Assembly (NCBI GenBank): GCA_029448655.1
Contig: JACCLO010000004.1
Coordinates: 434,001 to 498,000 of the forward strand
Direction of reading: 5' to 3'
DNA from: Wolfiporia cocos
Lineage: Eukaryota; Basidiomycota; Agaricomycetes; Polyporales; Phaeolaceae
DNA length: 64,000 nucleotides
Shown: positions 1 to 9,750 of the stretch, one piece after another
Numbering within the stretch: position 1 is the first letter of the stretch
Layout: each line of letters begins with the position of its first letter
Notes under the pieces: model-generated
Seen by the model: the letters and a program-made list of their open reading frames with translations, nothing else
Told to the model about the DNA's origin: nothing
Database searches by the model: none
Program-made: the position numbers and the translations under genes

Positions 1-1574
1 TATGAGACAGGGACTTGTTGTGCAACCAACTCCCCTGGCTGCTCGTGACTCTATCAGGCCTAACCCTGATTGTACTAGTATAAAGAGGCCTGTTTCACTA
101 TTGACAGACACAACTCTGTCACCGTTTCATATTTATCATTCCATGATTAGCAGATGGCATTCAACCGCTACAATCATTCCTATTTATCATTTTAGATATG
201 TTGCTATATACTTATCAATCGATTCAACCTAGGACGAAGATAGTATTGGTAGCATCTGGGATGGACAGGACTCCAGAAACTCAGCATAGTATATGAACTC
301 ATATAACTAAGTTGAGGCTCTTCAGCTCCACCTTGTTGTATTAACAAGAGTCTTATACTCATTCTCAAACTTGGGAAACCAAGCTCAGTATATTCTCAAG
401 CCCAGAAGACTAAGTCCTCGAAGTGCTGTCACAGATTTATTCGTGCATCCCCCATTTTAGCCTTTTAGACCCCTATATGCGGGTACTAGCCTTATAACTG
501 AAGGCGCTACAGCGTCCCAAAAGTTATCGGATCACGTGACCTACTGAATTGAGGTCACGTGACCTACCAAACTTCTAGATTAGATAGCGGCACTAGGTAC
601 CAACACAGGCGCCTTGTCAGGTGCCCAAGATCTTATCTGGTTAAGGACTTAGTCGTCAAAGGCTTCCTGAGGCATGACATCATCAAGAGTCCAGATCACT
701 GACATCATCATGACATCAGGGCCCATACAGGTCCAGTCTATGACATCACAGGCCTATCTTTAGAGGTCTATACTTAGCAGGTCCAATTACAGGGCTGAAA
801 CCTATCTACATAGTTACCCCTCCCACAGGTATTACATATATCACAGAGGCCAGAGCTATATGATATCATCGTCTAGACCACAGCTCCACTATGACATCAC
901 ACATGACGCGGTTCTGAGGTCATTACTTACAAACCAATGCTAACTATAGCATTTTACTTACAAACCAGGCTAAAGATAGACAAGGTACCTTATGGCACCA
1001 CTATCACCCATTATGATGCCATTACAGGCAATTATGACACCATCCTATGCGCACAGACCACCTACCATTTAGGGTAGACACTTCTACCAGTAGTACAAGG
1101 TCTCAGACATGTATATAACCAGATGGTCTAGGGTCTAAAACCTTAGACTCAATAATCTAAGCATTCTACTATGAGTGTTGGGAGCGTTTTCCCTTTCCCT
1201 ATTTCCTCTCCACCCTTTACCTCTTTGCCACCTGCTTGCCTTGAATAAGTCGCTTCCTAGTTGGTTTGCGACCTAAGTCTAGTGCGACAAGCTTGAACCT
1301 TAGGGATAAGACGTCACAAGGAGATCCGTGACAAGTGCACACTGACTCCTTGGACTTAGGCAAGTATCCCCCTCAAAAGATACTTGCTTGTGAACCTTTG
1401 ATATATTCTCTAACATGTATTGAATATCGAACGATCCCCTAGAGTCTTTCGACTTAAGGACAGAAGGCCTAATATGAACAGGGTATTATTTGCCTTGCAC
1501 TCATCTGTGGGACTATGTGCAGAAGATCTATACTTGTGACTCAAGTATACAGAATGGGTATATGACCCGTAACA
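1..1574 (-). repeat. Solo LTR, family D (copy D4), cut by window edge
   Basis: The reverse complement of this stretch matches the three other family-D LTRs in the window (43802-44508, 55654-56363, 61795-62503). Its inner end reads GACCCGTAACA at 1564-1574, the complement of the family start TGTTACGGGTC. The outer end lies beyond base 1. A family-G LTR (427-1333) is inserted in it. It is visibly more diverged than the other D copies, so it is probably the oldest. The flank after 1574 is a kinase gene fragment; the second TSD copy would lie outside the window. Confidence 0.85.
427..1333 (+). repeat. Solo LTR, family G, with TSD AGTGC
   Basis: This 907-bp LTR starts TGTCACAGATTTATTCG and ends GATCCGTGACA. 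The 5-bp duplication AGTGC lies at 422-426 and 1334-1338. It contains a TATA-like GTATATAACC near 1110, which sets the plus orientation. It splits the family-D LTR, and removing it with one TSD restores D-family continuity. No other copy of this family is seen in the window. Confidence 0.85.
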
Positions 1575-2034
1575 GATTCAGTGGCAGAATTTGAGGCCAC
1601 AGAAGGTCATAGCCATCCAACTCTTGATATCAGCTGGCAGGAACATGAGCGATTGGTCCTTGATGATGAGTTCAAGATTGGTGCCCAAAATTCCAGTACG
1701 AGGTTCAGATTTGTCTTGGATGAGAAAACATCAAGTAACTGAGCATTTGTCAGCTACATCAGCACACTGACCACTAGATCATGGTATATCTTCTGGTGCT
1801 TGAGCTCATGAAGGGACTTGACTTCAGATATGGCAGACATGTCCAGGTCATCTTTGAACTGGCCAACCTTGATCTTTTTAATAGCGACTTTCCTTCTGGT
1901 TGCAATTTCCCAACCTGATCCCTCTGCTCTGTTGCCACTACCACCAGCATCAGGTGGGGGGTTAATGGCATGTGTGCACCATTTGTCTGCTGCTGTTGTT
2001 CAATGACAATCCTAAGGTGTACTATGAGGCATCT
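1575..2034 (-). pseudogene. KIN28: Fragment of CDK7/Kin28 (TFIIH cyclin-dependent kinase)
   Basis: Read on the minus strand, the piece encodes part of the kinase N-lobe and hinge. It shows the beta-3 lysine motif VAIKKIKVGQFKDDLDM, the alpha-C region SEVKSLHELKH, then LLDVFSSKTNLNLVLEF, and after a frame change LPADIKSWMAMT and FCH. These blocks in this order are characteristic of CDK7/Kin28, the kinase of TFIIH that phosphorylates the RNA polymerase II C-terminal domain. About 50 bp separate the HELKH and LLDVF blocks; this looks like a retained intron with a decayed donor site and an intact ...CTCAG acceptor. The fragment is therefore genomic and not a processed copy. It is cut by LTR D4 at 1574 and by LTR F at 2035. 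It lacks the catalytic loop, the activation segment and the C-lobe, and carries at least one frameshift. It cannot make a kinase; a functional gene must lie elsewhere. Confidence 0.8.
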
Positions 2035-2192
2035 TGTCACAGTATTGACATGGAGGCCATTTTTCCGCTATTTCTAGGCATTTATCCTGTATTTCTACAC
2101 CTACCTATGAGTTATACGGTACTTATCCAGTACTTGCTAATGCAGGTATTAACCTTATGGTTACTATCCCACCTTATGGATGACTATGGGCA

Positions 2193-3961
2193 TGTCACAG
2201 TATGTGGCATTTTAGGCATTTTTCTGCATATTCTAGCATTATCTTGAGGTTATACACATCTAACCAAGCTTATCCAACACTTGCCAACCAGGATATGTAC
2301 CTTATGGTCATATTCCACTACAATAAGCCCTGTAGCAATGCATACATGCTACTAAGGCACATTGACTCAGCGTTACATGCTAGTCATCACAACTGACAAT
2401 GCGCATGCCCTTCGGCATACACCTTGTCACTAACATACATCATACGGCACTTGGTCCAGTTGTCTTCGACAATCATCAGTCCTTCTAATTAGAAGAACAC
2501 CTCATGCATCAACATACACAATGACACAGACTAGACTGTGGGACTCACACTATAACCTTATAGGCGACTTGAAGGAGTTGCTGAAGGTTGGTGAGGAGAC
2601 TAGTGGGCGCAAGCAGAGATGTTATGTAACTGTGCGAATGCAGAGAACAAATCTAAGGCTTATCGTAGCGATAGCCCTACTTATATACATGCGTTGTTTG
2701 GTTACCAGTAAGGGAGCCAAACATGAAGACGGTCTGTGCGCAGACATAACTAATACAGCTAAGTCGTAAACTACAATAGACCATGTGCGCCGGTAATGGC
2801 CGCACCAGTAAGAAACAGTGTTTGGACCGTAGGTCCATGTTGTGGAAGTGGCGTTGCTACGTTAGTAAGCCATGCACGTGATAACTATATACCGGTATCG
2901 GGATATGAGTAATACTAAGGGCATTGGCATGTGATAATGAGCGGGCCGCTTATCCAATTGTACTGACATAGCCCAGTATCGGGATATGAGTAAGGCGCAT
3001 GACACCGGAGGTTAGTCCGCTGAGTCATTGACGCGTACAATCGTGGTATGTACGTGTTGTTATGACAAGTGGACGTATACCGCGTTGTGTACGTGTTGTT
3101 TGGTTGCGTGTACGTGTAGACGGGCGCTTAGCAGCGTAAATGTCTACAAGGTCGTAGAAATACCAGATAAATAGGTGAAAATACGGGAAAAATAGTGGCA
3201 TGTCCCAAATCTGTGACACACAAGATGCATGTCAGGCTAGAACCTAATGGTATCTATGCCTATTGGCTGGTCTCACGACCTACCACGCGGTACTTGGTGA
3301 ATACCAAGTCCTGGGCTTTTGCCATCATGGCGAAAGCATAACCCTGGCTCTGATCATCAAGGATCATAGCCGACCTGGTCACCATCTCTGATGGCAACCA
3401 CAGATATCCGGCAACTACGGATCTTCAGTGCTGCGGCATATGCCTCATGCACAACACCAGGAATATAGCCCAACGGCAATATCCCCTCATTGCTCCAGCC
3501 TTTGGCCATAGCAATACCCAGTACTTTGACGAAGGTCTAAGTCCCATTTGTATCCGACCATCCAATGGCGATACCAGCTCACGATCACAGCCTCCGGCCA
3601 ATGATTATACCGGTCTTCACAGCACCACCTTCTCTCCGTCGCCACATGGCAACATCACACATTCCCTCATATGATAGGATAGCCATTAGGGCTTCCCACG
3701 GTCACTGTAGGATAGTGTCTTGGATAATGTTGGCATCAAGCTGCGTTAACCACTCTCTAGTAGAACTATACAGCTGTAAGCCACAAGGGCTATACATGTA
3801 TATAAGCCTAGGGACGTATGTCCTATAGCTTTAGTTCTATTATTCTCAGCTGTGCCGTAGAATAATGTCCTTCATTACCTCTGCTGTGTATGACTTGCTA
3901 CCTTTTCACCTATTCCTCAGCATATGGGATATGTGGTGAGTCCCACAGCAAGTCTGTGTCA
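2193..3961 (+). repeat. Solo LTR, family H (H1), TSD GGGCA, containing LTR A
   Basis: It begins TGTCACAGTATGTGGC and ends AGTCTGTGTCA. The duplication GGGCA is at 2188-2192 and 3962-3966. A family-A LTR (2522-3218) is nested inside; without it H1 is about 1,067 bp. A TATA-like TGTATATAAGCCTAGGG occurs near 3798. Confidence 0.85.
2522..3218 (-). repeat. Solo LTR of chromovirus family 1 (LTR A), TSD CACAA
   Basis: On the minus strand it runs TGTCACAGATTTGGG ... CTAGTCTGTGTCA, the same LTR that bounds the complete element at 45538-55549. The 5-bp duplication CACAA is at 2517-2521 and 3219-3223. It is a solo LTR left by LTR-LTR recombination, nested inside LTR H1. Confidence 0.92.
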
Positions 3962-4860
3962 GGGCATATACACACTAGTCAGCCATAATGACACGGCGCT
4001 TGCGTGCTAGTCATCAACATTGACGTGTTCAGGCCTTATGGCTAGAACCCTTGCATCATGTGACATCAGCAAGACTAGACTCACGGTCAACATCTGGACT
4101 ATGATGTTCATGTGACATTACCATTGGTCTTACGGTTGGGCTTACGCCTTTAGCCTAGACTGTGACATCACTATTGACGTCGTCCTTAGTCATGACTCAG
4201 GGCTCTGGCCTGAGTCTGGTCCTTGATGACATTGTCACACCATTGACGCTAACTATGGCACCATAGCTTGGTAATCTGTCATATGGCAGTTATGCTATTG
4301 GTCCGTCTTGTATGGACTGCCTCTGGGCTTCGGCCTAAGCTATTGCCGGACTCTGGCCTCGTGGCTACATCTGGTTCCCGGCCTTCTAGGCCACTACATC
4401 ATGCCTGGCCTTGCGACTATGGGCAATGACAATAATGACTTGGCGTCTCACCTTAGTCATTCCTCTGGTATGGCCAATGGCCTTAGTACCTCTAGGACCG
4501 GATCTTCGGATCGTCCTTATACCCAGGCTGGTCCCATATTCACAGGCTTACTGTTTGTAAGCTATCACGATCCCTGCTACGATTGGTTCGGCCATTACTG
4601 GCCTTACACAGTCTTTGTAGTTAGAGTTCTCTTTGTATCCTGTGGTGCCATTAGGGTCCAGCCACGATACTATGCGTAGATAGAACTATACAGTAGACTT
4701 CTACATGTATTTAAGTAGGGACTTATTGTCCTATACTTTAGTTCTATTCTTCTTGGCTTGCACCATGAAGCTTTTCTCACCTTCGCTGTGCTCAACTTGT
4801 ATTCTTATTGCCTTCCTCACTATATTGGATAGGTGGTGAGTCCCACAGCAAGTCTGTGTC

Positions 4861-5231
4861 AAACCGCCCATAGTAGACCATAAGGTGGGACAGTAACTGT
4901 AAGGTTAATACCCGTGTTGGCAAGTACTGGATAAGTACTGGATAATTCATAGGTAGTCGTAGAAATACCGGATAAATGCCTAGAAATAGCGGAAAAATGG
5001 CCTTCATGTCAATACTGTGACACACGCCTAACAGCTATACCAGGGTATGTACTATACAGTAGCACATGACCCTTAACATTATGTATATAAGTAGGGACTT
5101 AGCATCCTTTACATTAGTTCTATTCTTCTTGGCTAGCGCCGCAGAAGCTTATCACACCCTGCTGTGCTCATTCTACACTCGCCAGTTCCCTAACCATAGG
5201 TAGTTGGTGAGTCCCACAGTAGAACTGTGTC
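4861..5231. repeat. Truncated LTR pieces: inverted family-F 5' end plus an F/H-like 3' end
   Basis: 4861-5022 is the reverse complement of the first roughly 160 bp of LTR F, ending AATACTGTGACA. 5023-5231 resembles the 3' half of an F/H LTR, with TGTATATAAGTAGGGACTT near 5082 and the terminus ACTGTGTCA at 5231. No duplication could be matched. These look like rearranged remnants. Confidence 0.55.
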
Positions 5232-5537
5232 ACATGCTCAACACTTGTTTTTGATGGCTTCCATCTGTGGATACAGACTGCAGAGGTGTGTGCATTCCCC
5301 ATTCTTGTGTTGCGCCCCAAGATGGTACTTCTCCTTTATTGGACTCCAGGGACTTCATCTGGATAGGTTACAAATGCACGGCTTAGGTACATACAATCCG
5401 TTCCTTTTTATGCTAATGGTGACTCATCTGCCCATACCACCCCAATTATCAGCCCCCCGACTCCTGCCACACCTGCTATTTCCACCCTGGCATGCTATTG
5501 ACTCCGATTGATGTGCGACTCCGATCGCACCATCATG
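5232..5537. other. Unassigned spacer
   Basis: I see no LTR terminus, splice-supported coding exon or recognisable domain here. It has C-rich stretches near 5435-5500 and ends at the left inverted repeat of the next element. Confidence 0.4.
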
Positions 5538-5663
5538 TAGAGTTTCAGTCACTTAGATTAATTTACCAACTGCACTTCGTTAGCGCTGCACAGTTGCCCA
5601 AGTGCTCATCTAGCGCCGGAGAAATTAGATTAATCTGTGTTGAGCAGATTAATTTCTAAAAAT

Positions 5664-5745
5664 AACATGAGCCAGAATTGAACTGTGGGCCATAGCAACG
5701 CAATGCAACGAGCAGACAGTAATTATACCATTACACTAAAAGGAC
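5664..5745 (-). other. tRNA-like sequence (left, minus strand)
   Basis: The minus strand shows an A-box-like TAGTGTAATGGT (complement of 5728-5739) and a B-box-like CAGTTCAATTCTGG (complement of 5672-5685), followed by a T-rich run. I could not fold a convincing acceptor stem, so I do not call a functional tRNA. It points outward toward the left TIR. Confidence 0.4.
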
Positions 5746-6016
5746 TTGCTAGATTACAACTGTATTAATTATACTAAGAGAATTTTGCTCCCCCAAACTC
5801 TGGCCTAACAAAACTTCTTCATCAAATTTTAAACTCCTAACCTCAATAGCTCTATGTTGGGTGTAGAATTATGACTATAGTATACTTCTACTGTAGCTAG
5901 TGCTTCAACTGACCAATTTCTTAAAGCCAATGAACTACTTGACATAAATTTTTGAATGACCGAAAATTTTTCATTATTGGGTACATAGCATATGAAGAAG
6001 GCCACTTGCTGTATTG

Positions 6017-6102
6017 TTCCTTGGTGTAGTGGTAAGCTTGTGGATGTCTTGTATGCTGGCTGGCTGTCCAGAGGTTGAGAGTTCAATCCCTGATTGTGCA
6101 AT
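6017..6102 (+). other. tRNA-like sequence (right, plus strand)
   Basis: An A-box-like TGGTGTAGTGGT at 6022-6033 and a B-box-like GAGTTCAATCC at 6079-6089 are followed by TTTATTTTA. The spacing is longer than in a plain tRNA and no clear acceptor stem was found. It may be a tRNA pseudogene or a tRNA-derived SINE head. It points outward toward the right TIR. Confidence 0.4.
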
Positions 6103-6453
6103 TTATTTTATCACTGTGGTAGATTAATCTTATTGCTCCGGCGCTAGCTGAGCACTTGGGCAACTGCGCAGTGCTAACAAAGTGCAGTTGGTAAATTAAT
6201 CTCAGTGACTGAAGTCCCTGACACAAGACACTTCTTGGGACTCACCAGCTTCCCTAACTGGGGAGGAGAAGATGTGCAGGCACAGCAGAGGATGATAAAG
6301 CTTCTACGGCGAAGCCAAGAAGAATAGAACTGAAGCTATAGGACATACGTCCCTATGCTTTTATACACATATAGCCCTAGTGGCTTACAGTTGTATAGTT
6401 CTACTATAGAAAGAATCGTGGCTGTAGCCACAGCATATCTACAATGACCGTGT

Positions 6454-7152
6454 TGACACAGACTAGACTGTGGGACTCACACTATAACCTTGTAGGCGAC
6501 TTGAAGGGGTAGCTGAAGGTTGGTGAGGAGACTAGTGGGCGCAAGCAGAGATGGTATGTAACTGTGTGAATGCAGAGAACAAATCTAAGGCTTATCCGCA
6601 GTGATAGCCCTACTTATATACATGCTTTGTTTGGTTACCGGTAAGGGAGCCAAACATGAAGGAGGTCTGTGCGCAGACATAACTAATATGGTTAAGTCGT
6701 AAACTACAGTAGACCATGTGCGCCGGTAATGGCCGCACCAGTAAGAGTGTTTGTTTGGACCGCAGGTCCATGTTGTGGAAGTGGCTGTAGCTTCGTTAAT
6801 AAGCCATGCATGTGATCCTTATATTCCGGTATCGGGATATGAGTAATCATAAGGGAATTGGCATGTGATAACGAGCGGGCCGCTTATATAATTGTACTGA
6901 CATAGCCCGGTATCGGGATATGGGTAAGGCGCGTGACACCGGAGGTTAGTCCGCTGAGTCATTGACGTGTACAAGCATGTTACGTACGTGTTGTTATGAC
7001 GAGTGGACGTATACCGCGTTGTGTACGTGTTGTTTGGTTGCGTGTACGTGTAGACGGGCGCTTAGCAGCGTAAATGTCTACAAGGTCGTAGAAATACCAG
7101 ATAAATAGGTAAAAATACGGGAAAAATAATGGCATGTCCCAAATCTGTGACA
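6454..7152 (-). repeat. Solo LTR A, TSD CGTGT
   Basis: This is a 699-bp copy of the family-1 chromovirus LTR in minus orientation, flanked by CGTGT at 6449-6453 and 7153-7157. It includes the TATA/R-region sequence that gives AGATTTGTTCT on the minus strand. Confidence 0.92.
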
Positions 7153-7753
7153 CGTGTAAGGCCAGTAATGGCCGAACCAGTAAGAGAGAACGAAGGTGTG
7201 TTACCATGTGGTGACACAAGAAGGGCTGGACCGAAGGTCCGGTATAACGCAAGGCCTGGCCTGACAACTGGGAGACTTGTACTGGGTACGAGCTCCCTGC
7301 GCAGGCAACATTTAGGTCACATGCATGGGTTGGTATCACTTTTGGATAGTCGGATACTGGGTGACTCAGTGGGCGCTAGAGTCGTATGTGCTATTGGCTG
7401 AGGAGCCGTAGCGACATGTGTTATCATTCGGTCCGTTAGGTTACCGGTGACAACAAGGCGGTCTAGAACCGGGGTTTGGGCATCGCTGTGATGGCAGAAG
7501 CCCGGGACTTCGCAAATGCCGGAGCCCAGTGTAGGCCCATCGTTAGAGGGCCAATAGCAATAATGCCGTGAGGCTATTATTATGCTATGGTGCCATAGTG
7601 AAGTCGTATGGCAATGTTGTGATGTCATTATGATCAAGGATCTTATGACGGAGTGGTCTGGCCTTGAGGGCTGGACTGGTTGATGTAGCGATGACGCAGT
7701 TAAGTCTGGACTATGATGTAATACCGAGCCGGATGGCTGATGGTGATTGTTGA

Positions 7754-8302
7754 TGACACAAACTTACACGTTTGTGGGACTCTGAACTACGGAGGAATCC
7801 TAACGCGCCCTACAGGGCGGTGCGCAACCGCAACAGCGGTGAACTTGTCAGCTGTACCCTAAAGAGGGACTCCTAGAGTCGACATGTTGAGGCGCGCACA
7901 GTCAAGCAAGACGAGCTGGGCCCCCGGCCAGAGAGCGCACACAAAGAGGTGAGAGTAAGGGGCTATGCCCAGTTGTCGAGAATCTTAGGAATGGGGAGTA
8001 AGCCCACATTCCGTCGTAATATATACATGAGCGATGGAGCTACTAGTACTGCCCTAAAGAGAAGGCCTGTGCGCCGTATCTACTGGGTCATGTGCTAAGT
8101 GACGCATCATGTTACTACTGTGACCATAGTGTGAGTACCGGAGGCGCGCACTACCCTACAGCGCTAACCTAACGACCAGGTGACCTGCAATAACTGGGAG
8201 GCGCTGGAGGTGGCTACAGCGCAGAGGCGCGGCGTACGCCTAGCGCCGCGCGTGCGTCCTATAGCGAGGGAGTACAAACCTGCATAGCGAAAGTTTGTGA
8301 CA
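7754..8302 (-). repeat. Solo LTR, family C, imperfect TSD GTTGA/GTTGC
   Basis: It runs TGACACAAAC..GTTTGTGACA on the plus strand, so the LTR is in minus orientation. Its GC-rich body (GCGCTGGAGGTGG, GGCGTACGCC, ACGACGG-type blocks) is shared with the LTRs at 20555, 23571, 30931 and 44968. The flanking 5-mers differ at one position. Confidence 0.8.
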
Positions 8303-8523
8303 GTTGCGCATGGTAACATGGCTGACATAGGTGTCCTGACTAGTGTGTTATGCTATTGTCGTGGTTGCTTAGTAGCACGTAGGCGTAAGCAGATAATCCA
8401 GTTACGGATTAAGGTGTTGGCAAGTATCGGATAAGCATAGATTGATGTGTATAACCTCAAGATAATTGCTAGAATGGTGGGAAAAATGCCTAAAAATGCC
8501 CCAAAACGTCTTGTGACAGTCCC

Positions 8524-9293
8524 TCCCATCATGCACCAAGTGCATCAACTTCCAACATATGTGCACCATTTTTTTGAGTGAGTCAGAAGATGAGATTTGG
8601 TGGATTCTGGTATTTTCTGGTAGCTGTTGATAGATTAAAGCAATTAAAAAATGAGGTCTGATATGAACAAGTATGCTCTGATTGAATGAGCCTCTGCATA
8701 TTGGTATGTTTGAGTATCTTAGGATAGTCACTACATTTCCAGACAGGGCTGTCAGGTATTTTCTGGTAATTAGTAGTATATTGGAATGCTATCCTACTAG
8801 CTTGTGGTATGTTACAGTGGCTTCTAGTATACTACTGGGCACCTAGAAAAATAGTGAATTCTATTAAGAGTTGAGGGACTTCAGTCAATTATCTTAATCT
8901 GCCAACTGCCCTTCACTTAAGAAATTGCAGTTGCCAGCTAGGTTTGCACACAGATTAATCTACGCCAATCCTGATGAAGCTAGCTCCGCACACAGGTTAA
9001 TCTACACTATTGCACAGATTAATTTACACACATGGTGGTGGAGCCACACATGCGGAAGATTGAATCGCATAAAGACGTGTGACAGTATAGACTAGTGTAC
9101 GCTTACAAATGTACAACAATACAGTTCAATACGTCAGTACTGATCGGTGTCGGCTCAATGTACCTGTTGTATCAGATCTAAGATGCAAATCTATTCTGGG
9201 GTGTATGCAATGTGTACCTCTCGGTTGCAGCAAGAATTCTACCTGATAGTTCTGGTTAGATACGAGTGCGCAAACCACCAGGTTCTACGCACC
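8524..9293. other. Spacer with a degraded copy of the TIR element end
   Basis: 8524-8880 is A/T-rich with no gene that I can support. 8888-9045 carries GAGGGACTTCAGTCA and repeated ATTAATCT/TTAATCTAC blocks, as in the TIR of the element at 5538. This suggests a second, decayed insertion. The remainder to 9293 shows nothing recognisable. Confidence 0.45.
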
Positions 9294-9643
9294 TTAATCT
9301 AGCGAACACCATTCTACTTTCATATCCTCATCCCACTCCCACTTGTAGACCGACGGCTCCGCCCTCTTCTTGTTAGCCTCCTCCGGCTCGTTCGTTAGAT
9401 CGATGATTGAAGAACTCGACATGGACCTGCACCTCTTGCACAACTGATGGGAAGTGGTCGCGGCAGCCGCTCTCGACGTGGATGCCATGGACTGGCCATC
9501 CTCGGCCTTGCGTTTTTTTTTGGGTGCACTGGTGGGCACACATGCACCATTGTCGCGTTTATGGGGGAATCCTCCCATGGTGGGCATTCCAAGGCTACAC
9601 ATTGGTTGTAAAAGGATACTACTGGTGAAGCTTCGTCACGCAC
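9294..9643 (-). CDS. Uncharacterised exon(s), Lys/Ser-rich
   Basis: One minus-strand frame gives about 100 aa with a basic stretch (KKKRKAEDGQ, nuclear-signal-like), a serine-rich part (MSSSSIIDLTNEPEE) and the C-terminal EWDEDMKVEWCSLD. A second overlapping frame is also open upstream. I do not recognise the protein. It lies 3' of the gene at 9751-11234 on the same strand and could be its last exon or an unrelated remnant. No splice junction linking them was established. Confidence 0.35.
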
Positions 9644-9750
9644 CTTGGGTCCTTAATTCAGTTACATAAGCTAGGTATATAGGGATAGCCGGGTGGCACA
9701 ATGCATCCTGCTCTAAAGCAAGCCCAGGGCACCTGGTGAACATCCAATTG

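Larger units (their letters stand above)
2035..4860 (+). repeat. LTR, family F, interrupted by LTR H1
   Basis: It starts TGTCACAGTATTGACATGG at 2035 and appears to resume after LTR H1, ending GTGAGTCCCACAG..TCTGTGTCA at 4860. Without H1 it is about 1.05 kb, close to the H family, to which its 3' part (TATA-like TGTATTTAAGTAGGGAC, TTAGTTCTATTCTTCTTGGC) is related. The flanking 5-mers (CATCT before, AACCG after) do not match, so the two ends may not come from one insertion. Confidence 0.6.
5538..6219. mobile_element. Non-autonomous element with about 100-bp terminal inverted repeats
   Basis: The left end (5540-5637) contains CAGTCAC-TTAGATTAATTTACCAACTGCAC..CTAGCGCCGG. The right end (6121-6219) is its inverted copy with scattered differences. 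No transposase is encoded between them, so this resembles a MITE-like or foldback element. The outer TIR sequence reads about GAGGGACTTCAGTCAC. The last few right-end bases continue after the solo LTR H2, near 8519-8526, because H2 inserted in the TIR tip. A third, degraded copy of the TIR lies at about 8888-9045. Two tRNA-like sequences sit just inside the two TIRs. Confidence 0.65.
6220..8518 (-). repeat. Solo LTR, family H (H2), TSD GTCCC, containing LTRs A and C
   Basis: The minus-strand LTR starts TGACACAAGACAC on the plus strand and ends GTCTTGTGACA. The duplication GTCCC is at 6215-6219 and 8519-8523. Two later LTRs are nested in it (6454-7152 and 7754-8302). Without them H2 is about 1,040 bp, matching H1. 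Confidence 0.85.

Noticed and set aside
2035..4860. Treating family F as one clean solo-LTR insertion
   Set aside because: Flanking 5-mers CATCT and AACCG do not match, so a single event is not demonstrated; I kept it as an interrupted LTR with lower confidence.
5829..6101. Minus-strand 90-codon frame inside the TIR element
   Set aside because: It overlaps the tRNA-like sequence and has no domain or homologue that I can recognise.
6017..6102. Functional tRNA gene
   Set aside because: A- and B-box-like motifs are present, but I found no acceptor stem pairing and the box spacing is too long.
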